From Haberlea rhodopensis (taxonomy: Eukaryota > Streptophyta > Magnoliopsida > Lamiales > Gesneriaceae), in NCBI GenBank assembly GCA_907163345.1, contig CAJQUN010000140.1, forward strand, positions 1,426,001 through 1,490,000: 64,000 nucleotides of DNA, given 5' to 3'. Position 1 is the first letter of the stretch. Each line of letters starts with the position of its first letter. Below, piece after piece: positions 43,684 through 54,370 of this stretch. The position numbers were made by a program, and so were the translations under genes. Under the pieces are notes generated by a model. The model ran no database searches. It worked only from the letters and a program-made list of their open reading frames with translations, and was not told where the DNA came from.

Positions 43684-45297
43684 TCACATACCAGAAAATA
43701 GTTCCGGGTAGTGCTGCACCATATGTCGCTCTGTCTCCCACGTGGCCTCTTCGACACCCCTGCGATCCCACTGAACCTTGACCATCGGTATCACTTTGTT
43801 CCGAAGTCTACGATCAGCCCTATCCAGAATCATGACTGGTCGTTCCTCATTGGACACATCAGAATCTAACTTCACCTCTGAAGGTTGTAACACATGTGAC
43901 GGATCCGACTCATATTTCCGCAGCATGGATACATGGAACACGTCGTGAATACCAGACAACGACGGTGGCAAGGCCAAACGGTAAGCCAAGATACCGATGC
44001 GCTGCAACCTCATACGGTCCAACATACCTTGGAGACAATTTCCCACGCATACCAAACCGTACCACATCTCTGAAAGGTGAGATCTTCAAAAAGACCCTGT
44101 CTCCCAATTGAAACTCCAACGGTCTCCGCCGTTTATTTGCATAGGCTGCCTGCCTGTCCTGGGCTGCCTTCATTCTCTGACGGATAACTTTTATCTTATC
44201 CTCCATTTCCCGAATCAGTTCGGGTCCTCCCACTGCTTTACTGGTCAAGTCATCCCAGTACAATGGCAACCTACAACTTCTACCATAAAGAGCCTCAAAC
44301 GGAGCCATCCGAATACTCGCCTGATAGTTGTTGTTGTATGAGAACTCTACCAAGGCCAATGAATCTTGCCATGAGGCATCAAACTCCAATACACAAGCCC
44401 GTAGCATGTCCTCGAGCGTCTGTATAGTACGCTCGGTCTGACCGTCCGTCTGGGAATGATATGTCGTACTCAACCTCACCTCAGTACAAAGCCGATTGTA
44501 AACCTCCCCAGAAATGTCAGATACAATAGACACTGGAATCCCATGTAGTCTCACTATGTCCCAGACATACAACTGATGATCTCTGAGGACCTGGAGCACT
44601 GTCCTCAAGTGTTTCATGTGCTCTTCCTCGCTCCGGGAATAGATGAGTATGTCGTCAATAAACACAATGATGAACTGATCCAGATAGGGTTGGAACACCC
44701 TGTTCATCAAACTCATAAAGACAGTCGGGGCATTCGTCACACCGAACGGCATAACTAGGAACTCGTAGTGCCCATATCGAGTCCGGAACGCTGTCTTCTG
44801 TACATCCTCCTACCTGACCCGTATATGATGGTAACCCGACCTCAAGTCAATCTTGCTATAAAGCTTCGTACCCTGCAACTAATCAAATAAATCATCAATC
44901 ATCGGGAGAGGATACTTGTTCTTTACCGTGGCCTTATTCAGTTGCCGGTAATCGATGCACAAACGCATCAAATATCCTTCTTCTTCAGAAAAAGAACCGG
45001 TGTGCACCAAGGAGATACGCTAGGGCGCATATATCCTTTATCAAGGAGTTCTTGTAGTTGCTCCTTCAACTCTCTTAACTCTGCCGGTGCCATCTTGTAA
45101 GGGGCACGAGAAATAGCGGATGTCCCCGGTAATAACTCAATCCCAAACTCGACTTCCCTAGCCGGTGGGAATCCTGAAATCTCCTCCGGGAACACATCAG
45201 CAAATTCTGCTACCACTGGTACATCCTCAACTCTTAACTCTTTGCTCTTTCCCGTCGTCCACGGCATAAATAAGATAGTCCTGTGTCCACGTTCCAA
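43684..45297 (-). pseudogene. pol: Chromovirus RT-integrase deletion fusion with chromodomain
   Basis: The RT N-terminus (45297-44968) has the linker FPPAREVEFGIELLPGTSAISRAPYKMAPAE up to VSPWCTPVLFLKKKD; the next part is frame-broken. From 44752, MPFGVTNAPTVFM and the catalytic FIDDILIYSRSEEEH are intact. After QLY (residue 62, about 44566) the frame passes straight into integrase text, VWDIVRLHGIPVSIVSD. So the RT thumb, RNase H, integrase zinc finger and part of the DDE core are deleted in frame. QTDGQTERTIQTLEDMLRAC and the LEFQLGDRVFLKISP GPY/F region follow. In another frame (to 43684) is a chromodomain, RPVMILDRADRRLRNKVIPMVKVQW...EEATWETE, which in chromoviruses guides integration to heterochromatin. 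No polymerase activity is expected. Confidence 0.85.
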
Positions 45298-45960
45298 TAA
45301 TTGGACATTTTAATTGCCGAAATCAACGGAATCTTCACACGAGAACCGTTCCCATAGAAAGTCCACTGAATCCCCAAATCAGATCTGAACCAAAATGTCC
45401 TCTGCCAACAATCCACCACTGCCTGATATATGTTCAGAATATCGATGCCCACAATGCAGTCGAAGTCTGACATACCCAATACAATCAAATCTGCCTTTAT
45501 CTCATTTCCCTCAAAATAAATGAGGCAGTCCATCAGGAACTGATCAGCAACTACTTTCCTTCCGGTGGGTGTCGAGACCAATAGAGACGTGGGTAACGGA
45601 GACGTGTACATATGATGTCTCTTCACAAAGTCCGCAGACACAAAGGAGTGCGAAGCGCCTGTGTCTATCAAAATAAAGGCGTAATATGTAAATAAAACGC
45701 ACGTACCAGCTATCACCTCCTCTGGAGATGCATCGACCTGCTCCCTAGTCAGTGCATAGACCTGTCCCTGAGGTGGCCCCATCGCCTGTCCTCCCATATG
45801 TCGAGGCACCATTGGTTGCCTCTGCTGCACCGTCCCACTAGAAACCTCCCTCGACCTTCCCTAAGATCCGTCTGCCCTTCCCGATTGGGACAAGGCCGAG
45901 CAATGTGGCCCGGCTTGCCACATATGTAACACGCAGAACAATCACGCATCAAATGCGGCC
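45234..45960 (-). pseudogene. Chromovirus zinc knuckle and aspartic protease
   Basis: The upstream part holds the Gag zinc knuckle CYICGKPGHIARPC (CX2CX4HX4C) in one frame (to about 45870). The protease follows in another frame, from about 45830. Its active site is LIDTGASHSFVS with the canonical DTG. VLGMSDFDCIVGIDIL is the second half, which normally reads LxMxDFDVILGMDWL. The join between knuckle and protease is frameshifted. It is separated from the Gag core to the right by the hairpin element at 46067-46409, so the natural Gag end is lost. Confidence 0.8.
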
Positions 45961-46066
45961 CTCTGCAAAAGTGAAACTTAACATCCCCAAATCTACTAGC
46001 TTGAGTTGGTCCCCCAAAAGTAGATGCACCTCCCCTCCGGTCCCCTTGCTTCCGGTTATCCAGCCG

Positions 46067-46138
46067 TGTAGGATCGAGCGCTTATCGCTTTACCAATAAC
46101 TATAGTTATTGGTAAAGCGGTAAGCGCTCGATCCTACA
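46067..46138. repeat. Hairpin 1 (72-bp palindrome)
   Basis: The arms 46067-46102 and 46103-46138 match 35 of 36 bases. The centre is AACTATAGTT, with no loop. Confidence 0.92.
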
Positions 46139-46153
46139 ATTGGTATCAGAGCC
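46139..46153 (+). other. PBS of TRIM-like element
   Basis: AT plus TGGTATCAGAGCC, complementary to tRNA-iMet, directly after hairpin 1. It gives the plus orientation. Confidence 0.75.
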
Positions 46154-46209
46154 AAGGTCTCGTGTTCGATTCCCATGAGTTGCAGAGAGTGCAATTATTG
46201 GGGGAGGGA

Positions 46210-46401
46210 TTCAACAATTGCCTCTGCTTTGTGATCGGTCGAACATGTGGCGCTTGTGCCAGTGTATGGTTGAAAAGATTGATGTTGTGCCATTACCAAT
46301 AACTATAGTTAAGGGTAATGGCACAACATCAATCTTTTCAACCATACACTGGCACAAGCGCCACGTGTTCGACCGATCACAAAGCAGAGGCAATTGTTGA
46401 A
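46210..46401. repeat. Hairpin 2 (192-bp palindrome)
   Basis: The arms 46210-46305 and 46306-46401 match 93 of 96 bases. The centre is TAACTATAGTTA as in hairpin 1. Pairing may extend into CCCCAACA on the right and TTGGGG on the left. Confidence 0.92.
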
Positions 46402-46409
46402 CCCCAACA

Positions 46410-47196
46410 GGCCGCTTTCCGCTAAACCGGGAAAAAGAAAAGTCCCCCGTGACTTAAAAGATCCTCCTTGGGGCCTCAGATTCTCAGATGTAGATCTTTG
46501 TGATGGAACTGGTGGGGGTACGGCTTCAGGATAAGCACTCACCCATATATCTGCTAACTCCGCTCTAACAAGTTCATCATCAAAAGATGTGGGGTTGTTG
46601 GAGATAACCCGATCAAATAGTTCTGGCCGCAGCCCCTTCAGAAAGTGCATCATCTTGGCATGTCCATTCGTAGCGATGTGAGGAACATACCTCAATAGTG
46701 ATGAGTAGTGCATGGCATAGTCCGAGACTGTCATGCTCCCTTGTTTCAGGTTCGTGAATTCATCCTCCTTAGTTTGCCTAGCCGCAGCAGAGAAGTATCG
46801 GTTTAGAAACCGGGTTCTAAATAAGGTCCAGTCAATCACCATACCTTGGGCCCTCAACTCCATCACAGTCGTCTTCCACCACATGGAAGACTGCTTCGCT
46901 AGTTGAAACTCTGCTAGCCTTAACCAAGCCGTCCTAGCACAAGGCGCGGACACAAATATCTGTTCCAGTCTCTCTAGCCACTCTTCGGCCTCCTCCCCTG
47001 TCTCTGTCCCCTCAAACATGGGCGGGTGGAAAGTCAGAAACTGAGTCAGACTAAGCTCCCCTGGCAATAACAACTGAGCAACCGGCTCCACGCCCACAGC
47101 AGGTTGAGGTAAAGGATTCGTCTGACCAATGCTAGCATTTACGCTTCCAATATCACCCACCTCTTCATTGAGGTTCCCCAAATTCATAGCCGCCAT
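46410..47196 (-). pseudogene. gag: Chromovirus Gag (copy D), interrupted
   Basis: The start is the ATG 47194-47196 (MAAMNLGNLNEE), about 210 bp after the LTR. The N-terminus is acidic and Pro-rich. The Gag core reads FLTFHPPMFEGTETGEEAEEWLERLEQIF, AEFQLAKQSSMWWKT, FRTRFLNRYF and DEFTNLKQGSMTVSDYAMHYSSLLRY, and FLKGLRPELFDRV follows. This is the Ty3 chromovirus Gag pattern. The frame is open to the hairpin element and runs into it, so the zinc knuckle (now at about 45900) is cut off. Gag without the knuckle would not be expected to package RNA normally. The body has no stop, which suggests the hairpin element and the deletions were the main damage. Confidence 0.83.
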
Positions 47197-47387
47197 GCTG
47201 TAACACAAGGGTTAACAACAATTCCAAACAATGTATATGCTACACCGTTAGAAAATATGAATGACAATAAGCATGTTAGTATAAAAATTGTCTACACAAA
47301 TATGCGCCACGTGCATAAACATGCCAAAAAATAAACACTTAGCCAACCATGCTAAGGCTACCCTTCACTCGTTCCCGGGTTCTCTAA

Positions 47388-47408
47388 CCACTGCTCTGAT
47401 ACCACTAT
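47388..47408 (-). other. PBS of chromovirus D
   Basis: The minus strand reads TGGTATCAGAGC a few bases after the LTR end (ACAATAG before it), complementary to tRNA-iMet. Confidence 0.87.
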
Positions 47409-49453
47409 TGTAAGGACCCTAGTTCCTTAAGTGAGGATTAAAGGCGTAAATATAGCTAACATGCATCTAATGAATATAAAGTTCGTGTTGATGCCTTGAG
47501 CCTTTAAGATTACAGGAAATAAAATTTTCAAAAGGAATTAGTTACATTTCCAACCGATTGAATGTTAATCCTATAGCTTTACACTAGTCCTAGAGTAGAG
47601 ACTATACAAAAGAATTAAGCCTGTTATGCCAAAAGCACTCCTCACTAGCTCACCGCATCAACCCGCCTTAGCCCGTCCGCCCAAAAGTACCTACAGGAAC
47701 AATCCCAAATCCATGAGCATGTATATAAACCATATTCACAATAATATGATTGTAATTCAAATGTATAAACCATAAACACGATTCACTTCCTGTATTTAAT
47801 ACATTTAAAAGCTCCATTGGTTGTCCCTGTACCACAATCATAATCAATAGATTATAATATCAATAATGTATGTCATGACATGCACTCATTCCAAGTATAC
47901 CAATGGCCATTTTCAGTCTTATTATATTAGTGGCATAATACCCATCGCGTTTACATGACAGCGGCATTAATACCCATTGCTTCGACATATTAGCGGCATA
48001 ATATCCCTCGCAATAGTAATATGACAGCGGCATGATCATTCGCTTCAACATATTTGAGGTAAATATTCTTCATCGCTATAATATGACAGCAGCAAGTATT
48101 CTATCATCGCTTCGACATGAAGGCGGCAAGTATTCTTCATCACTGGAATATAATCTCGACTCACAATCACATGCACCAATGCATCCAATATACACATGCA
48201 ACCATAATGCTTATCCAAACCATGTATGCAACCACAATGCATAACTAAGATCATGTATGCAACCATAATGCATAACCAATTCAAAGCGTAATAAATACGT
48301 TTTACCGTCTGATACCCGTACGTCTCACTATGTACCTTAGTCCCAAAATGTGTTGTGTCGTGGACTCTATCTCCTAAGTTGTGTGGTCACCTGGGATGGT
48401 TCTACACATTCACACAAACCAATATTAGGAGCCAATAATAGTCCAATATCAAAAATTCCACAAAAATATCCAAAAACACATTTTTTGTATCTCGCGATCG
48501 ATTGCCGCGAGGGCCCGATCGATCGCGAGATCACTCTGCCCGCTGCTGAATTTTTCTGTCTTTGGCGATCGATCGCCACATTTGGCGTGATCGATCGATC
48601 GCCAGCCTCACCGATCGATCGCCCAAAAGTGGCGATCGATCGCCAACCGCTACTGGAGCGCACTGGTGGCGCGCGATCGATCGCCATAAATGGGCGATCG
48701 ATCGTCGAGTCCTGCACCACGGAAAACACCATTTTTGCTCCATAATTTCCTTCCCAAACCATACCAACACTTATACCTTCAAACCAACAACATAAAAACA
48801 TTGTAAACCTTCAAAATACACCTTAAAACAACCAAAGATTCAACACCCAACCAAAACAATACCAACCAAACAAACCCATTTCCAAATCAACCAAAACCAT
48901 TTCAAACCCAAACCAAACACTATAAAAACAACAAGGAGGTATCCATACCTCTTGGGGACTCCAAATCCTACCAATAATCTCACAAACAAGACTTTTGCAA
49001 GGATTTCCCCTCCACTTTTTAAGCCAAAACGAAAATGGAGAAGGGTTAGGGTTGGGAGAGTGATTTGGGGATTTTAGTAAAGTGATGGTAAGGTGGGGTA
49101 GTGGGGTTAAAAAAAACGGGGGGGTTAATTAAAATTGTACCCCAACAATTACCATGATGTATAAAATACCCCAACATTATATTTTAAAAGCACTTCACCA
49201 AAATGCACCAAAATCTCAATTAAATACATGTTTCACCAAATAATTACCAACCATCACATTTAACCCATTATAACACCCAATTACCCAACATGCATAACAT
49301 TCACCCTGAAATGCTCTACCGGGTCACGCCTACCATGTGACTAAGCATTTCATCAAGATAATTAATTCCAACACATAATTTAATTATCATAAAAATAATC
49401 ACATAAACATAATTAATGCCCAAATTGCATATAATTATTTCGGGGATATCACA
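47409..49453 (-). repeat. 5' LTR of chromovirus D
   Basis: The LTR is 2,045 bp, the partner of 41595-43614 and roughly 97% identical by eye, with the same three repeat arrays. The dyad array has one more dyad than the 3' LTR (a fourth pair at 48678/48699). Confidence 0.9.
48494..48706. repeat. GCGATCGATCGC dyad array in chromovirus 5' LTR
   Basis: Centres include about 48499 and 48678/48699. The pair at the right end is 21 bp apart; in the 3' LTR only one member of that pair remains. One stretch reads CGATCGATCGATCG, a local expansion near 48590. Confidence 0.86.
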
Positions 49454-51821
49454 AAGATGAAGAGACAATTACAGGCAATGACTCATTAAAATCTAAATAA
49501 ACATACTTGAGATGAGGAGGGAGGGTTTTGAGTTCAAGAGTTGGTGGTTCTTCAATGGAGGGCTTTTGTGGCTTCATGTCCATTTTCCCCAAGTAGCCTA
49601 AGTTACTCTTCACACGCCTATTATGGGGAACATTAGCGTTTAAATGAGCGACAGTCTCTTTCAACTCGACAGTCTCGTCCAGCTCTTCAATGTCATCTAC
49701 CGAGCATGCTTCCAATTCATCCTTGCGTATTCCTTTAAACACATTAGCAGACAACAAAGCAATCATATCAACACTAAAACGCATATGATCATCATGTGGG
49801 TGTTTTAAAGCTTTAAAACGTTGAAAGTGACTTGATCCTCCCCTACACGGAGGATCAACTTCCTTTGTTGGACATCTATAAGTGCCTTTCCGACAGCAAG
49901 GAATGGTCTTCCCAAGATCAGTGGTGTGTCCGCATCTTCTTCCATATCCAACATGAGGAAATCTGCAGGGAAAATGAATTTACAACCTTCACTGGGACAT
50001 CCTCTATGATTCCTTGTGGGTATGTCACAGACCTATCTGCCAATTGTAAAGAAACCGTGGTCGATTTTGACTCACCGAGCCCCAACTTCCTGAAAAATTG
50101 ACAAAGGCATAAGATTAATACTTGCACCTAAATCACATAAAGATTTTGTAAATGAAATAGATCCAATTGTGCAAGGTATAGAAAAACTCCCTGAATCTTT
50201 CAACTTAGGAGGCAGTTTGTTTTGGACAACTGCAGAACACTCCTCAGTTAAGTTAATTGTCTCATGCTCACCCAATTTCCTCTTACTCGACAGAATATCT
50301 TTCAAAAACTTAGCGTAACTAGGCATTTGAAGTAAAGCATCAGCAAATGGAATATTTATTTGTAATTTCTTAAAAATTTCTAAGAATTTAGCAAAACTAG
50401 CATCTACCTTTGCCTTTTTTGCTGCAGGAAATGGGAGAGTGATTTGTACCTTCTTGGGTGGTGCGATAGGTGTAGTGGTAGTAGTAGACTTACCAGTTTC
50501 ACGTGTCTGAATGTCATTCTCACCTTCCAACTCATCTTCATGCTCATCGTCCCGAACTCAGTCTGTGATCCAATTTCTTTTCCACTCCTCAATGAGATCG
50601 CCTTGGCTTGCTCTCGGTGGTTCTTTTCCGTATCACTTGGTAGGCTTCCTGGTGCTCTTCCCGCTAACATATTTTGCCCCATTTGAGTTTCCAAGTTCTT
50701 AATTGATGCATCTTGATTTTGCATCCTATTCTCTGTCATCGTCATGAACTTAGTTAGCAACTCTTCCATACTCGGCTTTGGTGGATAAACCGGTGGAGGT
50801 TGTGGATTCAAGACATTCTTTTGGTTGGACCAAGAGAAGTTCGGATGATTCCTCCACGGTTGGTTATAGTTGTTAGAGTATGAGTTACCTTGTGGTGGTC
50901 TATTTCCTACAAAGTTTGCATGTTCATTAGATTGCATAAAAGGATTACCTGCCTGACATTCCGTGCTTGGATGGTTGCCTCCACATAAATCGCACATGAT
51001 CACTTGAGCTTGCATGGCTGTCATGCTCAAACTGTCCATCTTCTTGTTCAAAGCCTCCAATTGAGCTTGTATTGAAGTCACTTCATCCACTTGATGCATC
51101 CCAATTGGTCGCTTTGGCACATTCCTCTCAGAATGCCACTGGTAGCTGTTAGAAGTCATCTCTTCCAAAAGTGTATACACCTCCTCTGGTGTCTTTCTCA
51201 TAAAGGTATCTCATGTTGCTGCATCAACCATGGATCTATTAGCAGAAAATAAACCATTGTAAAATGTTTGTACCTAAAGCCAAATTGGAAGGCCGTGATG
51301 TGGGCATTGTCGAAGTAAATCCTTGAATCGCTCCCAAGCTTCATATAGTGTCTCCGTATCATGTTGCACAAATGTGGTAATATCATTGCGCATCTTTGCT
51401 GTCTTGGAAGGGGGAAAGTATTTTGATAAGAATGCTTGCGCCATCCCCTCCCAAGTAGTAATGGATCCTGCAGGTAAAGAATTTAACCACGCTTTAGCCT
51501 TATCTTTTAATGAAAAGGGGAATAAACGTAACCTGATGGCGTCATCAAAAACGCCATTTTGTTTGAATGTGTCACAAATCTCTAAGAAGTTGGAGATGTG
51601 AGCATTTGGCTCATCAGTGGCCGCTCCCCCAAACATTACAGAGTGTTGAATCATCTGGATTATGGCAAGCTTAATCTCGAAGTTATTAGCTTGAATCCTT
51701 GGTCTAATGATGCTCGATAAGTTGCCTCAGCCATTGCTCGCGTCTCTCTCAGTTTCGGATGATAAATTCTTTCAATTTCAGAATCAAACGGCTCGAGTGT
51801 CGGTCTATCACTCCTTAGCAT
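49454..51821 (-). pseudogene. gag: Athila Gag and protease (copy C), broken
   Basis: The start is the ATG at 51821 (MLRSDRPTLEPFDSEIER), soon frameshifted. The Gag core is in 51654-51274: HISNFLEICDTFKQNG, RLFPFSLKDKAKAWLNSLPAGSITTWEGM and KYFPPSKTAKMRNDITTF. The next part (51201-50404) has the zinc knuckle CDLCGGNHPSTEC (CX2CX3HX4C), Asn/Pro-rich text and MEELLTKFMTMTENRM. The protease active site CDLGASINLMPLS is near 50130; LQLADRSVTYPQGI and ILGRP-type text follow in other frames. From 49784, LELKTLPPHLKYVYL is the protease-RT linker; it meets the chromovirus LTR at 49453 and resumes at 41594. The intact copy at 59552-61963 is a close relative. Confidence 0.83.
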
Positions 51822-51966
51822 GCACTAGGGAGTGATATTCTGAAAAAAAAATAAAACAACAAAAGAAAGAGTATAATAGTAGTAGTAAAATCAAATGAAA
51901 TGAAAATTGCAAAAATGAAAATGGCTAAATTACAGTACTAATCTAGTATGATATTACTTAAACTAA

Positions 51967-51984
51967 TCCCCGGCAACGGCGCCA
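51967..51984 (-). other. tRNA-Asp PBS of Athila copy C
   Basis: The minus strand reads TGGCGCCGTTGCCGGGGA a few bases after the LTR end. It is the same PBS as the other two Athila-type elements. Confidence 0.88.
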
Positions 51985-51990
51985 AAAACT

Positions 51991-53523
51991 TGATCCCTTT
52001 TATTTTAAACAGTTATTTCCAGTGTAGCGATTCTATACCGCAAGTGTACGGTGTCAAGTTTTAGTATAATAATATTAGAAGTACGAGTGTCGAACCCACA
52101 AGGATTAGAAAATAAGTACCACGTTCGATTAGATTAACTATATTTAACCTACGATTATGGAATGATTATCAAACTAAATTGACTTAAACACAAAAATTAA
52201 CCTAAACAGCAGCGATGGATAATTGAAGAAATATTATAAACGAATTATCAAGACATCGTTTCACCCATGTAATCCCCCAAAAGTTGTCTATTAATTAAGA
52301 TTTAAAATTCTATGATCTAGGGTGACGAGTTTTCCTATTTCATTCGTTATACCTTGGTCCGGTTATAACAAGTCTAGCATTAATCTACAATAAACCACTC
52401 CCGTGTCTTTATTGAATGATTAATACCAAAAAATGCTTTGTGGAAACTACTAGCCTTCGATTTTGGTAAATCTATTGCTATCACACGTGTGCTATATTTT
52501 ACTTGGTCCGTCTCAACCTAAAACCCACGGCCTAATTTACTACGTCGTATCGTAATCTCCTATGGTCAATTCAATCACGATTACCAAAATCGTGCAAAAG
52601 GTAGCTAATCTTTTACAAGCATTAAAACATAAATTATGCGCAAAGATTATAGAAATTAACTCAAAACCAATAATTAACTCAAGGGTTCAAACATGGGATA
52701 CACGATATCTTGATAAACAAAGTTTAGCCAACAACCATAATCAAATTATAATGCAAAACATGTCTTTGAACAATTCAACATCAAAATCTGAAATAAAAAT
52801 TAATTAAGTTCAAAAATACTAAGATAACGAGGATGTAGCTCTGTGCGTCGCTCCATTCTTCCATTCCTTGCGTTGCTCTTGCTCTTCAATGATTTGTGGT
52901 ATGATTCTTCTCTTTGGGATGAAGGAGTGGCTGTTCTTAGGGTTCAGAAAATTGTGCAAAAATCCTCTAATTTTCGTCCATGGGTCTAATAAATAGGGCA
53001 AGTCCAAGTAGGAAGGAGTCCACCTTGAACCAAACATGGAAAGTCTTTTTTTTTCTTAAACTTTTTCGCGGCGATCGATTTTCAAATCCTCCAGATCGAT
53101 CGCGAGTTCTTACTGGACGTGATGGCCAAAACTATCATAACCGCGATCGATCTTCGTTCCCTGCCGATTGATCGCGAGACTTCACTGTATATTGGCGATC
53201 GATCGTGAATTCTTACCGATCGATCGCCAATGTAATCTGCTCAGCTTCTCAATATATAGCTCCGCGATCGATCACGGTGTTGATGCCGATCGATCGTCGA
53301 GCTGATTAACTTTCAATCTTTGAGAATTCAGTCCACATTTTAACGTCTTCGCTCGGTTTGGCCCTTTTTCAACATTTTTAGCTTGTTTCCTCCACTTTTA
53401 TTCCCTTGGACCTAGATTCCTGAAATACACAAATATATACCATAAAGCGTAAAATCATCCAGGAATCAACACGAAAATCAATACAAAAACACAGCAAAAT
53501 AAATGTAAAATTCACACTTGTCA
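51991..53523 (-). repeat. 5' LTR of Athila copy C
   Basis: The LTR is 1,533 bp; on the minus strand it starts TGACAAGTGTGAA and ends AAAAGGGATCA. Its start region (GTTGATTCCTGGATGATTTTACG, then TTTATGGTATATATT) matches the LTR at 57736. It holds a four-pair GATCGATC array at 53071-53297. Its right flank is copia RT (copy C); the 5 bp after it are AGGGC. Confidence 0.85.
53071..53297. repeat. Four paired GATCGATC dyads in Athila C LTR
   Basis: Centres are at about 53076/53097, 53148/53169, 53200/53221 and 53269/53291, spaced 21, 21, 21 and 22 bp. In most pairs the outer halves (GCGATCGAT ... ATCGATCGC) are better preserved than the inner halves. Confidence 0.86.
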
Positions 53524-54370
53524 AGGGCTGCTGATTGATTTCAAATCCAGGAGGTTGCTCAACATAAACTTCTTCCTGGAGTTTTTCGTTAAGATACACA
53601 CTCTTAACATCCATCTGATAGACTTTAAAGTCTTTAAATGCAGCAAATGCAAGAAATATGTGAATTGCTTCTAATCGAGCTACAGGAGCAAAAGTTTCAT
53701 CGAAATCAATGCCTTATTCCTGTCTGTAGCCATGTGCAACTAATCTTGCTTTATTCCTGATGACAACACCATTTTCATCTAATTTATTTCGAAATACCCA
53801 TTTGGTACTTATTATAGTGTGATGCGGTGGTCGTGGTACTAAGTGACATACTTTGTTTCGTTCAAATTGATTAAGTTCTTCCTGCATTGCTTCTACCCAG
53901 CTTGGGTCTAACATAGCATCATCAATCTTTTTGGGTTCTATGTAAGATATGAATGTAGTATGAAGGAATTCATTAATCATCTGTCCTCTGGTGCGTAGAG
54001 GAGCAACAGGGTTACCTATGACCTGCCTGGGAGGATGATCCTTCATCCACCAGAGTGGAGGTCCAAGAGGATTGATTTCTTCATTTGGGTGAATATGAGT
54101 GGGTAGCTCAGAAGATTTGATTGATTCATCCTTTTCGTTTGTTCCATCTACTGCAACAGGGGTGTGTATAATAGTGTCATTGTCAGCTGGGTGCAGTGCT
54201 TGTTGACCATCAGAATCCTCTGCTTGTGCTTCCAGAACTTCTGGTTCCAAAGTGCAGTCAATCCTGCTTCTGTAATCTATCTCATCATCAACATTTTTAT
54301 CAATATAAATGTTTTCCAGTCGATTGCTCAAGTTGTTGATTTGTAGATCAGATACAGTACAATTAGCAGA
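53524..54370 (-). pseudogene. pol: Copia integrase-RT linker and RT N-terminus (copy C)
   Basis: It is in the same frame as the integrase but after a TAA at about 54371-54373. The first part is an acidic linker (DDEIDYRSRIDCTLEPEVLEAQ, then NEEINPLGPPLWWMKDHPP). Then comes the copia RT start: PSWVEAMQEELNQFERNKVCHLVPRP, IISTKWVFRNKLDENGVVIRNKARLVAHGYRQE and, in a shifted frame, DVKSVYLNEKLQEEVYVEQPPGFEI. RT stops where the Athila LTR begins at 53523, before the catalytic YVDD. It carries the segment missing in copy B, so both derive from one autonomous type. Confidence 0.82.

Larger units (their letters stand above)
46067..46409 (+). mobile_element. TRIM-like element with two long hairpins
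   Basis: The element is 343 bp and starts TGTAGGATCG and ends CCCCAACA, flanked by AGCCG (46062-46066) and GGCCG (46410-46414), a 4/5 duplication. Hairpin 1 (46067-46138) has 36-bp arms with one mismatch. ATTGGTATCAGAGCC, an iMet PBS, follows at 46139-46153. A purine run GGGGGAGGGA (46200-46209) precedes hairpin 2 (46210-46401), whose 96-bp arms have three mismatches. Both hairpins are centred on TAACTATAGTTA. There is no coding capacity. It splits the Gag of chromovirus D. Confidence 0.72.
41595..49453 (-). mobile_element. Ty3 chromovirus with internal deletion (copy D)
   Basis: The element is 7,859 bp with LTRs 41595-43614 and 47409-49453 and a perfect TSD AAGAT (41590-41594 and 49454-49458). 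It carries an iMet PBS, gag, zinc knuckle/protease, part of RT fused to part of integrase, and a chromodomain. It is inserted in Athila copy C and itself carries the hairpin element at 46067-46409. Confidence 0.92.
40020..53523 (-). mobile_element. Athila-type Ty3 element (copy C), 3' truncated and split
   Basis: The 5' LTR is 51991-53523, the PBS about 51967-51984, gag/protease 49449-51821 and RT/RNase H about 40020-41557. A chromovirus (41595-49453) splits it between protease and RT, with TSD AAGAT. Integrase and the 3' LTR are missing; the left end is cut near 40020. Confidence 0.85.

Noticed and set aside
46067..46138. Hairpin 1 as a bacterial-type terminator or a tRNA gene
   Set aside because: There is no T-run, no tRNA fold and no bacterial context. 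The adjacent PBS and TG...CA ends fit an LTR-type element better.
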